Source: Paguma larvata
Lineage: Eukaryota > Chordata > Mammalia > Carnivora > Viverridae
Assembly: GCA_030068075.1 (NCBI GenBank)
Contig: CM057844.1
Location: forward strand, 16,724,001-16,788,000
DNA length: 64,000 bases
Reading direction: 5' to 3'
The translations under genes and the position numbers were made by a program. Position 1 is the stretch's first letter, and each line of letters starts with the position of its first letter. Positions 23,019 through 34,748 of the stretch are shown piece after piece. A model generated the notes under the pieces. It was not told the origin of the DNA. It was given only the letters and a program-made list of their open reading frames with translations, and did not search any database.

Positions 23019-24655
23019 AGGGGGCCAACATGGCGGAGAAGTAGGAGATCCATAATTCCCACATCTCTCAAACAATGAAGGGCTAAAACCAAAAGACTTT
23101 GAACCCCAACAGTCTGGGAGGAAAAGAGAGAGAGTCTACCAGGAAGAAAATGGGAAAACCAGATGGCCCCATAGGTTCGTGATTACAAACTGGGGGAAAT
23201 AAAATGGGCAGCCGAGGCACGGAGGGGAGTGATCCCCTTCTGCGGAGAGACAAAGGGAAGAGAAAGAGTGGCTGGGGAAGTGTAGGACTATTTGGACAAA
23301 ATAAAAACCTTGGCCCGGGATGGAGAGGGATCCCATCACCCCACCTCTAACTACAGGGCTTTCAGAGAGAGAGAGATCTCATCTCTTAACTGCAGGGCTT
23401 TTTTCAGACTAGGGCCGGCTGTCCTGTTCGCACATCTGGGGAAGAGGGGAGTCACCTCAGGGTTTGGTGTTAGGGCAGGGGCACAGTCTGTAGTAGGAGA
23501 AATCACTCCCCTCCTCTGAAGTGCTGCAGCACAGCCATGGGATCACATACCGGGTGGCATCATTAAGGTACACGGAGCAGGAGTTTAAAACCCAGCTAGG
23601 TGTGGGACATAGGAGAAGGTCTAGCGAGACAGCCCGCCTTGTCTGCGCCCTAGGCACAGTGAGGATGGATCCAAAGGAGTGATTTGGTCTCACCTGGACT
23701 GTGAAGAAGGAACTGGGGGATCGGCATTTTTCTCCCCACAACCACCAAGGTGGGGCCTCAGGGATGGGTCTGCAGGGCCCATAGTGGAGGCAGGACCCAC
23801 CTATGCCAAACCAGCCCCTCCCTGCTGGATAGCCACTTATCTACGGGAGCAGATGGCTGTGGAAGCAGATGGCCCCCTCTTCCGGACCAGCACTGTGGCA
23901 TTGCCTGGATTAATTCTAGGTCAGTTCTTGTTATTTAGATATATTCTCCCTTTCCTCCTTCTTATCTCTTCCCTCCTCTAGGCTGGTTACTATGGTTATT
24001 GGTTTGCTTAAATAGACATATTTAATCCATTCTCTTGATGCATGTTCTACACCTCCTTCTTTCCTTTCCTTTCTCTGGAATAATCAAGCTATATAGTTTC
24101 TGTGGGTAACTTTATCTTTGTTTCTTTTTCCTCGCCTCATTTCTTATTCTCCTTTTTCTCTCTCTGGATTAAGGCTTTTAGTCTCTCTGCCTGGTCAATG
24201 TTCATTTTCTCTTTTTCCCCGCCCCTGTCATTTTCCTTTTTGAATACGCTCTTCCATCAGCACCGCCTCCACCCTGTTCTTTACTGGTTGCTGGTGTTTC
24301 TGGTTTTTTGCTTTTAGTTTGCTTTTCGTTTGTTTTTGTTTGCTTATTTGTTTGTTTTGTGTGTACATTTGTGTGTTTTTGATTCCTGTTTGGTTGTCTG
24401 TTTGTTTTCCTTTCCAGAGCTACTTCAAGGAACAAACCAAAGCACACCTAGTGGCAGGTCCAAAACATTACTATGAGCAGGGAGATAAAATAGCCAAAGT
24501 CACAACAACAGAGAGGAAGTAACACTCTCCAAAAAACACCTCCTGAATGGACAGACCCTGGACAGTATATGAGCCCCCTTTAATATAGCAGTACTTGCAG
24601 GTGCAGAGCACATAACAAGCTTTTAAAACTTACAAGGGACAGAAAACTAGCCAAA
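23019..24655 (+). promoter_or_regulatory. L1 5' UTR (internal promoter region)
   Basis: About 1.6 kb precedes ORF1, opening with a CATGGCGGAGAAG motif that resembles the YY1-type site (GCCATNTT reversed) seen at L1 starts. It is richer in G+C and CpG than its surroundings up to about 23900, then T-rich. L1 5' UTRs usually carry an internal Pol II promoter. Activity here is inference only. Confidence 0.6.
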
Positions 24656-25512
24656 ATGACGAAAAGGAAGAATTATCCTCAAAAGAAATTCCGGGAAGAA
24701 GTGACAGGTAAAGAATTGATCAAAACAGACATAAGCAACATAATTGAACAAGAATTTGGAGCAATAGTCATAAAATTTATCGCTGGGCTTGCAAAAAGCA
24801 TAGAAGACAGCAGAGACTTAATTGCTGCAGAAATCAAGGATCTTAAAAATAGTCATGATAAATTAAAAAATGCTATAAATGAGGTGCAAAATAAAATGGA
24901 GGCGGCCACAGCATGAATTGAAGAGGGGAGAATAGGTGAATTAGAAGATGAAATTTTGGGAAAAAAGGAAGCTGAGAAAAAGATAAAATAATCCAGAAGC
25001 AAGAAAGAAGAATTAGAGAACTAACTGATTCAATCAAATGGAACAATATCTGTATCATAAGAATTCCAAAGAAGAGGGACAGAAAGGGGCTGAAGGGGTA
25101 CTTGAGCAAATCATAGCTGAGAACTTCCACGAACTGGGGAAGGAAACAGACAGTGAAATCCAAGAGTCACAGAGAACTCCCTTCAAACATAACTTGAATC
25201 GATCTTCTGCATGACATATCAGAGCGAAACTGGCAAAATACAAGGATAAAGAGAGAATTCTGAAAGCGGCTACAGATAAATGGGTCTTAAAATACAAAGG
25301 TAGACACAAAGGGTAGTAGCAGACCTATCTAGTGAAACTTGGTAGGCCAGAAAGGAATGGAAGGAAATCTTCAATATGATGAACAGGAAAAATATACAGC
25401 CAAGAATCCTTTATCCAGCAAGCCTGTCATTCAGAATACAAGGAGAGATAAAGGTTTTCCCAAACAAACAAAAACTGAAGGAATTAATCATCACTAAACC
25501 AGCTCTATAAGA
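24656..25512 (+). pseudogene. L1 ORF1 (RNA-binding protein), broken
   Basis: A start at 24656 (MTKRKNYPQKKFREEV) opens an 86-residue frame with the N-terminal coiled-coil character of L1 ORF1p, ending in a stop at about 24914. The remaining RNA-recognition and C-terminal regions are recognisable in shifted frames, for example TCATAAGAATTCCAAAGAAGAGG, GCTGAGAACTTCCACGAACTGGG and CTTTATCCAGCAAGCCTGTCATTCAGAATACAAGGAGAGAT. Several stops and frameshifts break it. The total span is slightly shorter than the usual ~340 codons. Confidence 0.85.
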
Positions 25513-25623
25513 GATCTTAAGGGGGACTCAGTGAGGGAAATGTTTCAAGGAACACAAAGTACCAGAGACATCACTACAAGCATGAAACCTACAGATAACA
25601 CAAGAACTTTAACCCATATTTTT

Positions 25624-27460
25624 CAATAATAATACTGAATGTAAATGGACTAATTGCTCCACTCAAAAGACATAGGGTATCAGAATGGATAAAAAAACAA
25701 GACCCATCTATTTGCTGTCTACAAGAGACTCATTTTAGACCTGAGGACACCTTCAGATTAAAAGTAAGAGGATTGAGAACTATCTATCATGCTACTGGAA
25801 GTCAAAATAAAGGTGGAATAGCCATACTTATATCAGACAAACTAGACTTTAAATTAAAGGCTGTAACTAGAGATGAAGAGGACATTATATAATAATTACA
25901 GGGTCTATCCATCAGGAAGAGCTAACAATTACAAATGTCTACGCCTCGAATTTGGAAGCACCCAAATTTGTAAAACAATCACACACATAAGCAATCTTAT
26001 CGATAAGAATGTGCTAATTGCAGGGGACTTTAATAACTCCACTTACAGGAATGGATAGATCAACTAGACAGAGAATCACTAAAGAAACAGTGGCCCTGAA
26101 TGACACATTAGACCAGGTGGACTTGACAGATATATTTAGAACCATTCGCCCCAAGGAGTGGAATACACTTTCTTCTCAAGTGCACATGGTACATTCTCCA
26201 AGATAGATCACATACTGGGTCACAAAACAGCCATCAATAAATATAAAAGAATTGAGATCATACCATGCACACTTTCAGATCACAATGCTATGAAACTTGT
26301 AATCAACCACAGGAAAAAGTCTGGAAAACCTCCAGAAGCAGGGAGATTAAAAAACATCCTACTGAAGAATAAATGGGTCAACTAGGCAATTAGAGAAGAA
26401 ATTAAAACATATATGGAAACAAATGAAAATGAAAATACAACAACCCAAACCCTCTGGGATGCAGCGAAGGCAGTCCTAAGAGGAAAATACATTGCAATCC
26501 AGGCCTATCTCAAGAAACAAGAAAAATCACTAATATAAAATTTAACAGCATACCTAAAATAACTAGAAGCAGAACAACAAAGACACCCCAAACCTAGCAG
26601 AAGAAGATAAGTAATAAAGATCAGGGCAGAAATAAACAATATGGAATCAAAAAAAAAAAAAAAAAACAGTAGAACAGATCAATGAAACCAAGAGTTGGTT
26701 TTTTGAAAAAATAAACAAAATCGATAAATCTCTAGTCAGGCTTTTCAAAAAGAAAAGAGAGAGGACCCAAATAGATAAAATCATTAATTAAAATGGGTTT
26801 ATTATAACCAATCCCTCAGAAATACAAACAATTATCAGGAATACTATGAAAAATTATATGCCAACAAAATGGACAAACCAGGAAGAAATGGACAAATTCC
26901 TGAACACCCACATACTACCAAAACTCAAACAGGAAGAAATATAAAATTTGAACAGACCCATAACTAGTGAACAAATTGAATCAGTTATCAAAATCTCCCA
27001 ACAAATAAGAACCCTGGACCAGACAGCTTTTCCTGGGGAATTCTACCAGACATTTAAAACAAAGTTAATACCTATCCTTCTCAAGCTGTTGGTGGGAATG
27101 CAAACTGGTGCAGCCTCTCTGGAAAACAGCGTGGAGGTTCCTCAAAAAATTAAAAATAGAACTAACCTGTGACCCAGCAACAGCCCTGCTAGGAATTTAC
27201 CCAAGATATACAGGAGTGCTGATGCATAGGGTACATGTATCCCAATGTTTATAGCAGCACTTTCAACAATAGCCAAATCATGGAAAAAGCCAAAATGTCC
27301 ATCAACTGACAAATGAATAAAGAAGACGTGGTTTATATATACAATGGAATACTACTTGGCAATGAGAAATAATGAAATCTGGTTATTTGCAGCAAAGTGG
27401 ATGGAACTGGAGGGTATTATGCTAAGCGAAATACGTCAGTCAGAGAAACACAGATACCAT
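25624..27460 (+). pseudogene. L1 ORF2 (endonuclease-reverse transcriptase), deleted and broken
   Basis: The apurinic-like endonuclease part is readable with frameshifts: NVNGL-like start, CLQETHF-type motif near 25715, AGDFN at about 26020, then SKIDHILGHKT and TLSDHNAMK (about 26200-26295), which are the catalytic Asp/His motifs. The frame breaks at about 25890, 26060 and 26385. After [20 protein letters not shown] the sequence jumps to the C-terminal zinc-knuckle-side segment ([13 protein letters not shown]). The RT catalytic core is missing. Confidence 0.88.
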
Positions 27461-27704
27461 ATGTTTTCACTCATATGTGGATCTTGAGAAACTTAACAGA
27501 AGACTATGGGGGAGGGGAAGGGGGAAAAAAGTTACAGGGAGGGAGGCAAACCATAAGAGACTCTTAAATACTGAGAACGAACTGAGGGTTGATGGTGGGT
27601 GGGGAAGAGGGGAAAGTGGGTGATGGGCATTGAAGAGGGCACTTTTTGGGATGAGTACTGGGTGTTGTATGGAAACCAATTTGACAATAAATTATATTAA
27701 AAAA

Positions 27705-27720
27705 AGAAATATACCACAGT
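27705..27720. repeat. Target-site duplication, right copy of young L1
   Basis: It is identical to 23003-23018. Old L1 sequence resumes directly after it (TTTTTGGTATTTAGCAC). Confidence 0.96.
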
Positions 27721-28216
27721 TTTTGGTATTTAGCACTTGATCGTTTACATTTTGTAGCCATTATCAATAGTGTAGGTATGAACATGCCAATATCTGTCTT
27801 TTAGTGATTTTATATACATTCCTTTTTTTTAATCTGGCTAGAATTGATATTGCCAGGTCATAGGGTATATATATGTTCATATTTAATTAAGCACTGAAAA
27901 ATAGTTTTCCAAGGTGGTTGTGCAATTTTATACCTAAGTGCAGTGGATCAAAGTTCAGTTACCTCATATTTATATGAAGTATATATTTTGTCTTTTTCAT
28001 TTTATCATGCTGGTGCGTACATGTTAGATTTCACTGCCATTTATCTTATGACTAATGGTGTTGAATAACTTTTCACATGTTCATTGACCATTTAGAAAAT
28101 TTATTTTATTTCAAAGATTTTGGCCGTTTTGTGCAGTGCCTGCTTTTATTTTGCTGATTTATAGGAGTATTTCACATATTCTAGATATAAATATTTTATA
28201 AAACATATGTCTTTAT

Positions 28217-28430
28217 GGGGTATCTGGGTGGCTCAATTGGTTGAGTGTCTGACTCTTCATTTCAGCTCAGGTCATGATCTCACAGTTTGTGGGATGAGTC
28301 CCACATTGGGCTTCCTGCTGTCACTATGGGATTCTCTCTCTCCCTCTTGTCTTTCTGCCCCTCTCTCACTTGTGTGCATGCTCTCTCACTCTCACTCTCT
28401 CTCTCAAAATAAATAAACTTTAAAAATATA
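28217..28430 (+). mobile_element. CAN-SINE inserted in old L1
   Basis: GGGGTATCTGGGTGGCTCAATTGGTTGAGTG begins the copy, and CTCAAAATAAATAAACTTTAAAAATATATG ends it. The old minus-strand L1 continues on both sides. The target duplication is weak (AAACATATG against AAATATATG). Confidence 0.93.
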
Positions 28431-30700
28431 TGCATTGAAGTATCATGTACATATTTGTAGCCTGCTTTTTGAATCTCTCAATTCTGTTTTGATACATAGA
28501 TTTTTCTTTTCAATAGACTAAAATTCATCAATGACTTATGGTAAATGCTTTATTGTGCCACTGAATAAAATCTGCCTATACCAAAATCATGGACTGGTTT
28601 TCCTGTGTTCTTCTAGGTGTATTACTATTTTTTACCTTTTATATTTACTTTTAACAATCAATCTTGAATTGATTTGTGAGTAGGACATGAGGTAGAAGTC
28701 AAGATTGATTTTTTTTTTCCTCATCTGGATAGGCTATTGATCCAGCACTCTTTGTTGAAAACAGCTTTTTTCCCAAGTGCACTGTAACACCATCTTCGAC
28801 ATAATTGAGTGATTATATACATGTGGGTCCATTCCTGGATTCTGTTTTTTCCATCACTATTATTCTATTTTACTCTCTTAACTGGAATTATCACACTGCC
28901 TTAATTACCATAGTAAAACAGGTATAATTATGTGGTTGGGTAAATCCTTCACCTTCACCATTCTTCAATAATATCTTAAATATTCTAGTTCATTTTGTAA
29001 ATTTCCACATGAATTTTTGAGTCAGCTTTTTAATTTGCACCAAGATCCAGATTTTTTTTCTTGATTGTAATACATTTCTAGATAATCTGGAGAGAACTTA
29101 CATTTTTATAATACGAAGTGACAAAATTTACCCGTACAGTCCTTCAATTATTTAGAGGTTCTTCAATTTCTTTCAATAATATTTTATAGGTTTTAGTGCA
29201 GATTTCATAATCACCTTTCATTAGACTTATTCCTAGAAATTAACATTTTTGGTGCTGTTTTAAATGATGTCCTTTAAAAATTCATTTTCTATTTTTTGTT
29301 GCTGGTATATAAATATTATTTTTCACATATTGGTCTTATATCCAATGACCTTGATAAATTTGTTAATCTAATAATTTATAAATAAGCTCATATTTGCATA
29401 TACATAAATATTTCTTTTATAAATAATAATATTTGTGTATTTCCTTTCCTGTCTATCTATCCATCTATCTACCTTGTTTCATTGGATACTCCAAGTAGTA
29501 CAGAGTTAGTAACATGTAGTGGTGACAGTAGTAATCTTTGTCTCCTAACTTATAGAAAATGCTTTAAATATTTCACCTATATCTTTTATCACATTAAGGA
29601 AATTCTCTTCTATCCTTAGAGTATAGAAAGCTGTTTAAATTTATGAATGAGTAGTTGAACTTTACAAATGCTTTTGCTGTATTCTTAGAAATATTAAATG
29701 ATTTCCCCATTTCTTTGTTAATATGGCAATAATGAAATAGCGTGAGTTTTGAATCTTAACTACAGTTTGATAAGTGAATGCTGGACTCCAGGTCCTGGAT
29801 ATCTACAACTGGATTCGATACGCTGATATTTGTATCTATGGTAATCTTATCTAGCAATGTTTAGGAAAGATTGAACTGTAACTTTTTTTCTTGTAATGCC
29901 TTTGCCAGGTTTTAGTGTCAAGATTGTGCTGACATCTTAAAATGACTTTGGAAGTTTTTTTTCTTTTTTCTTTTTTCTTTTCTCTCAAAGTATTTGTAAA
30001 CTAGTGATAGTATTTCTTCCTTAAATGTTTGAAAATGTTTACCAGTCAATGCATCTGGACCTGGAGTTTCCTTTTATGAGGTTTGGGATAACAGAGTCTA
30101 CTTCTTAAATATTTAGTTATAGGCACATTCAGGGTTGTTTTCCTTTTTAATTATGTAAGTTTTAGTAATTTGTGTTCTTCAGGGAATTTGCCTACTTCAT
30201 TTTGATGGTCAATTTTATTGGCATAAAATTATTCATATAATTATGTTTTTGTTGCCTAAAAGACATGTAATGATGTCCCTCTTTTTAGTTCTAATATTAA
30301 TAGTTTGTTACCTTTCCTACTTTCTCTCTTAATCAGTCTTTTTAGAGGTTTATCAGTATTCTTCATCTTTCCAAACAACTTTTGGATTCATTAGTTTTGT
30401 TTATGTATTTGGTTTTATGTACTTATATATATGGTTATATATATATTGTATATATACATATAATAGATATAATAGATTTCTACTATTACCTTAATCATCA
30501 CTTTGTATTTTAATTTGCTGAGTTGTTTGTTGTTTTTGTCTTCAAGCTTTTGAAACTGAATTTTCTAATATACACATTTCAAGCTTTGCTACATCTTACA
30601 TTTTGACATATCAAACTATAATTTCAATTCCAATGGATTCTGATACTCATGTAAAATACTTTCTCTTTATTTTTATATTATTTACTGTCTTATATATATT

Positions 30701-31128
30701 TTTGAACATATTAATAGTAACTTATGACCAAAAATCAAAGGAAAAACTAGAAACAAATCTAGAGAAGATTCAGAAATTACCATTAACTGACAAAGATTTT
30801 AAAATAACTGAAATTAACAATTCAAGAAAGCATAAAATAGAAAATACAGAAAAAAACATAAAAGACTTGCGAGTTATAATGAGTTGTTCCTTCTCTTTTT
30901 TCTGTTCCAGTCATGACAATAAAATTAGAGTCCTAGAAAAACAGGAGAAAGTATGACAGAGAAATATTTGAAGAGAAAATGACCCCCCCACACACACACA
31001 AGAACAGTAAGAGAAAAAGAAAAGAAAAATTACAACCAAAGAAAGAAATCAATTTGCAGATTCTTCTCTTACCATTTTTTTTGGTAAGGCCTTTATTTAA
31101 GACTGAGTTGACTCCTATCTATTCACTC
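30701..31128. other. Unassigned A-rich stretch
   Basis: The 117-codon plus-strand frame from 30603 starts in the reversed L1 and continues into this A-rich DNA. Its composition (Lys/Ile/Asn-rich) follows the base bias. No repeat or gene family was recognised. Confidence 0.45.
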
Positions 31129-31144
31129 AAAGAAGTATATTTTT

Positions 31145-31365
31145 AACAAGTTTTTAAAAAATTTTATTTATTTATTTTGAGAGAGACAGAGACAGCGTGA
31201 GTCAGGGAGGGGCAGAGAGAGAGGGAGAGAGAGAGAATCCCAAGCAGGATTCACTCTGCCAGTGCAGAGCCCAACATGGGGCTTGAACCCATGAAACCAT
31301 GAGATCATGATCTGAGCCAAAACCAAGAGTCAGACGCTAAACACACTGAGTCATTCAAGTGCCCC
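31145..31365 (-). mobile_element. CAN-SINE, minus strand
   Basis: Reversed tail TTTTATTTATTTATTTTGAGAGAGACAGAG, GA-rich middle, CCAACATGGGGCTTGAACCCATG, ATGATCTGAGCC and the reversed head follow in order. Target duplication AAAGAAGTATATTTTT (31129-31144) matches AAAGAAGCATACTTTT (31366-31381) with two differences. Confidence 0.95.
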
Positions 31366-31381
31366 AAAGAAGCATACTTTT

Positions 31382-32986
31382 TGAATTAATGTCCCTATGA
31401 AGTCATCTGTCATCATCCACGAGTGTCACAAAAACTTTGACCTTTAAGCAATATATAATAGATCAGCTCCAAAATCAATGCAGAAAGGCAATTCAGAACT
31501 TAGGGTGAGATTATAGAAGAATAGAGTAGAGGTTTTCTTGGGTTGGGAAGAGGTAATGAATTGGAAGTAGGATTAATGGAATAGGAGTATACAGTCATGT
31601 TTTTTGCTTCTAAAACTTGGATATATCTAGTATGAAAATAAGTTTAAATGGAACTTTCCCTGTAGAATGAATTGGTACCTAGGTTCCAAAGCTGAAATCA
31701 GAGAGCCATTAAATATTTTGCTTTCTAAAAGATCTATGAATAATTGGTATTATACATGTTCCTTAGATTTTAGTAACAAGCAGTGGGATTCACCCTGCTA
31801 TCTCAGCTTTTACCCCAGTACCCTTTATTTTCATTCCTTCTCCAATCTCCTTCTACTTTCCTGAAATCCACCTACTGATGAAGGGAAGTAAAGGTGTTAG
31901 AGTTGCAAGGAGGTCAATGTTTATGCAAGAATAGCATTTTCTCGTCAAATTCCATTAAAAACAAATGATAGAGCTTTAGAAGAATCACTCTAGAAGTAGA
32001 GCACATCTTCATTAACTGGCCCCCCTCTCTTCAGATTGATTTCCTATACTGGTATATTCTGGTAGTCCCATTAAAATGATTTATAGTGAAAAAATTCTAG
32101 GGAGAGTTTGGTATAAATAACCTGGAAGTTTTCAGGGATACATGAACATAGAGATGTGTGCCTGCACCTCATTTTTAGATCTCTAAAAAGCTAAAGGTTT
32201 CTGTAGTTATCCATAAGCAGATGAATGAGGAATGATCATGTCTGTTGTGCTTGAGAAGACCTCCTCCCAAGCCAACTCACACACTAGATCCCAGATGGCA
32301 TAGACAAGGATTTCTATACTTCTTATGACTCTGTGTGAGAAACAAAAGGTGAGGGGCAGGGTATAAACCATAAGGTTACCAAGAAAGCTACCAACACAGC
32401 TAAGAGATACCCAATCTGATCTGAAGAGGTAGATAGTGGCATTGATCACCTGCAGAGATGGAAAGTAAGGTGTGGGTACCCCTTTATAGGTATATGTTGT
32501 CTTCTATTTCCCCTCCCTCACCAGAGGGATTGTTCCAAGATGGAACAGGAGGAAAAAGAATGAAAAATTAGCCTACTCTCTCATTTACTCCAAAGTGCTA
32601 GACTGGGAAGAGAAGTGATAATACAAATCACAGTATCTGTTCACTCTGTCACCACAAGCTCTATCATCCTGGAAGGGTAGAACCGATGTAAATAAAACAT
32701 AAGACCAAAGTTTGAAATTAAACTAACTTTTAAATTATTTATCTTGACCAGAAAGATATGGGATATGTTCAAGACGTTGATTATTAGCATGCAGAGATTA
32801 GGAGGAAAAAATAGAATTACCAATAAGTCAGTTATATAAGCTTCCATGTGATTTTGCCTTTATTCCTTGGTTAAGTAACTTTAATTGATATGTAAAAACT
32901 GTTATAAAATAGCTTGGCTAAGAAAAATTGGAATTTCTTGTGTCCCGAGTTCCCTAGTTTACTTTCTTCCTTCAACCTTCCAGAGC

Positions 32987-32992
<6 letters not shown>
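31382..32992. other. Unassigned stretch, about 1.6 kb
   Basis: No known repeat was recognised. The block 32207-32640 is slightly more G+C rich and has a minus-strand frame of 80 codons without recognisable domains. It could be an old LTR or single-copy DNA. Confidence 0.4.

Positions 32993-33036
<44 letters not shown>
32993..33036. repeat. (GT)n microsatellite
   Basis: About 22 uninterrupted GT units occur after GAGCGTGTGA. Confidence 0.98.
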
Positions 33037-33041
<5 letters not shown>

Positions 33042-33169
33042 GTCCAGGATTTAAAATTGTACTTAGTGGGAGGAATAGGGAAAAGTATATTTATTACATT
33101 TTCCCAAAAGCTGAAGCCTGAATTTTTAGAAGCTGTAGAACCTAAAAGCTATTTACTCTCCATTTGCCA

Positions 33170-33600
33170 TTCCTGACAAATTTTCTCTGCCAGTCTTTGC
33201 CCCAGAAAATTGTCCTTACAAATTACAACACCTGTGCATCCAAGCCCTCTGGCTTCCCACTGGGTTTAGCCATGGAATGCATCTTCAAAAGACTAGAAGT
33301 TCATAAGAAAAGGTATTAGGGTAAATATTTTCCTTGTCTGCTTACTCCCTTCCAGGCTACAATTCTAGCAGTGACTCCATTCCTCTACCCATGGTCACCA
33401 CACCTTCTGGGTACAGTAGCCCCACTTACTCCTGCATAACAGAGTAATAAGTCTGAGACTTATTTGGTCTCCTCACAATCCTTGGTGCTTTCACAGTCCT
33501 TGTTGGTCTCCTGAACCCTACCCAGACCTCTGAGTCAGTTCCATCACAAATCTGTTTAAATATACATTTCCTGCTGGGAACCTGGTTGATCTACCGAGAG
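33170..33600 (+). mobile_element. Old LTR-like repeat (family not assigned)
   Basis: GGCTTCCCACTGGGTTTAGCCA, CCTTGTTGGTCTCCTGAACCCTACCCAGACC, AATCTGTTTAAATATACA and TTTCCTGCTGGGAACCTGGTTGAT resemble a common mammalian LTR-type repeat ending 'tttcctgctgggaccctgactga'. I cannot name the family with confidence. Confidence 0.4.
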
Positions 33601-33891
33601 GCTGATGTTTTTTTCCCTTTGCTTCTCTTTGGAGTAATTGAAGGTAATGTCCTGCAGCTCAAGTTGTTGGTTGCATGCACACAGGAGGTGAGGAAAAGCA
33701 GATTAGTAAATATCCTCCAATATATCTTCACTGTATCATATGTCTAGGCCTCTTTCCTCAGGGTTAACCTGGTTCCCATGTGATCACTGAATAACTTAGT
33801 GATGTGGAGATCACATGGATCATGGGAGAAATGTTAGTAAACCATCCCCAGATAAACCTTGTGGAAAATATGCTCAGAATAGCTTACTGAA

Positions 33892-33949
33892 ACAGTAAAT
33901 ATACATATTTAAAGAGCTAAACAGTACATATATCTATTTAAAGAGCTAA
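33892..33949. repeat. 29-bp tandem duplication
   Basis: Units 33892-33920 and 33921-33949 both run ACAGTA...TTTAAAGAGCTAA and differ at a few positions. Confidence 0.88.
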
Positions 33950-34074
33950 ATTATTTCCTTTTGTCAAAATTTTACAGATACTCCAATGAATCCCTCTATC
34001 CATCTTCCCTTTTCCTGATGAAGAATGTGCTACGGTCCTTCCCTTGATACGACTCATTTTAGAAACCATTTTAT

Positions 34075-34701
34075 CCAATTCTCCCAGCACCATTTGTTAA
34101 AGAGGCTGTCTTTTATCCATTGGATATTCTTTCCTGCTTTGTCAAAGATTAGTTGGGCATATGCGTGTGGGTACATTTCTGAGTTTTCTATTCTATTCCA
34201 TTGGTCTATGTGTCTGTTTTTGTGCCAGTACCATACTGTCTTGTTTATTACCACTTTGTAGTAGGGGTTAAAGTCTGGGATTGTGATGCCTCCCGCTTTG
34301 GTTTTCTTCTTCAATAGTACTTTGGCTATTCGGGGTCTTTTGTGGTTCCATACAAATTTTAGGATTGTTTGCTCTAGCTTTGAGAAGAATGCTGGTGCAA
34401 TTTTGATTGGGATTTCATTGAAAGTGTAGATTGCTTTGGGTAGTATTGCCATTTTAACAAATTTATTCTTCCAATCCATGAGCTCTGGAAAACAGTGTGG
34501 AGGTTCCTCAAAAACAAAATGCAAATAGAACTACCCTATGACCCAGCAATAGCATTGCTAGGAATCTACCCAAGAGACACAGGAGTGCTGATGCATAGGG
34601 GCACGTGCACCCCAATGTTCATAGCAGCACTTTCGACAATAGCCAAATCATGGAAAGAGACTAAGTGTCCATCAACAGATGAATGGATAAAAAAGATGTG
34701 G

Positions 34702-34748
<47 letters not shown>

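Larger units (their letters stand above)
23019..27704 (+). mobile_element. Young L1 with both ends kept, internally deleted
   Basis: The element starts with the L1 5' end GGGGGCCAACATGGCGGAGAAG and ends GGGTGTTGTATGGAAACCAATTTGACAATAAA plus an A-rich tail. A perfect 16-bp target duplication flanks it. Order: 5' UTR to about 24655, damaged ORF1 (24656 to about 25510), ORF2 endonuclease region from about 25624, early RT-proximal part to about 27085, then a jump to the ORF2 C-terminus at 27086-27090 and the 3' UTR. Most of reverse transcriptase is absent, so the copy cannot be autonomous. Confidence 0.95.
22880..30700 (-). mobile_element. Old L1 (L1M-type), minus strand, split by later insertions
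   Basis: The left part (22880-23018, CTCAACATTATGTTTTGAGATTTATTCATTTC) and the right part (27721-30700) join into one reversed L1 ORF2 once the young L1 is removed. Right-hand landmarks are ATTGCCAGGTCATAGGG, GTTTTCCAAGGTGGTTGTGCAATTTTATACC, GGCTATTGATCCAGCACTCTTTGTTGAA and CATCTGGACCTGGAGTTTCCTTTTATGAGG. A CAN-SINE lies at 28217-28430. About 3 kb of old L1 remains, with no intact frame. Confidence 0.85.

Noticed and set aside
30603..30956. 117-codon plus-strand frame with a hydrophobic start
   Set aside because: It begins within reversed old L1 sequence and continues in A-rich DNA. Its composition follows base bias, and no domain is visible.
34054..34524. 156-codon minus-strand frame that looks like a protein gene
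   Set aside because: It translates to the L1 ORF2 C-terminal half ([26 protein letters not shown]) and is the inverted part of a twin-primed L1, not a host gene.
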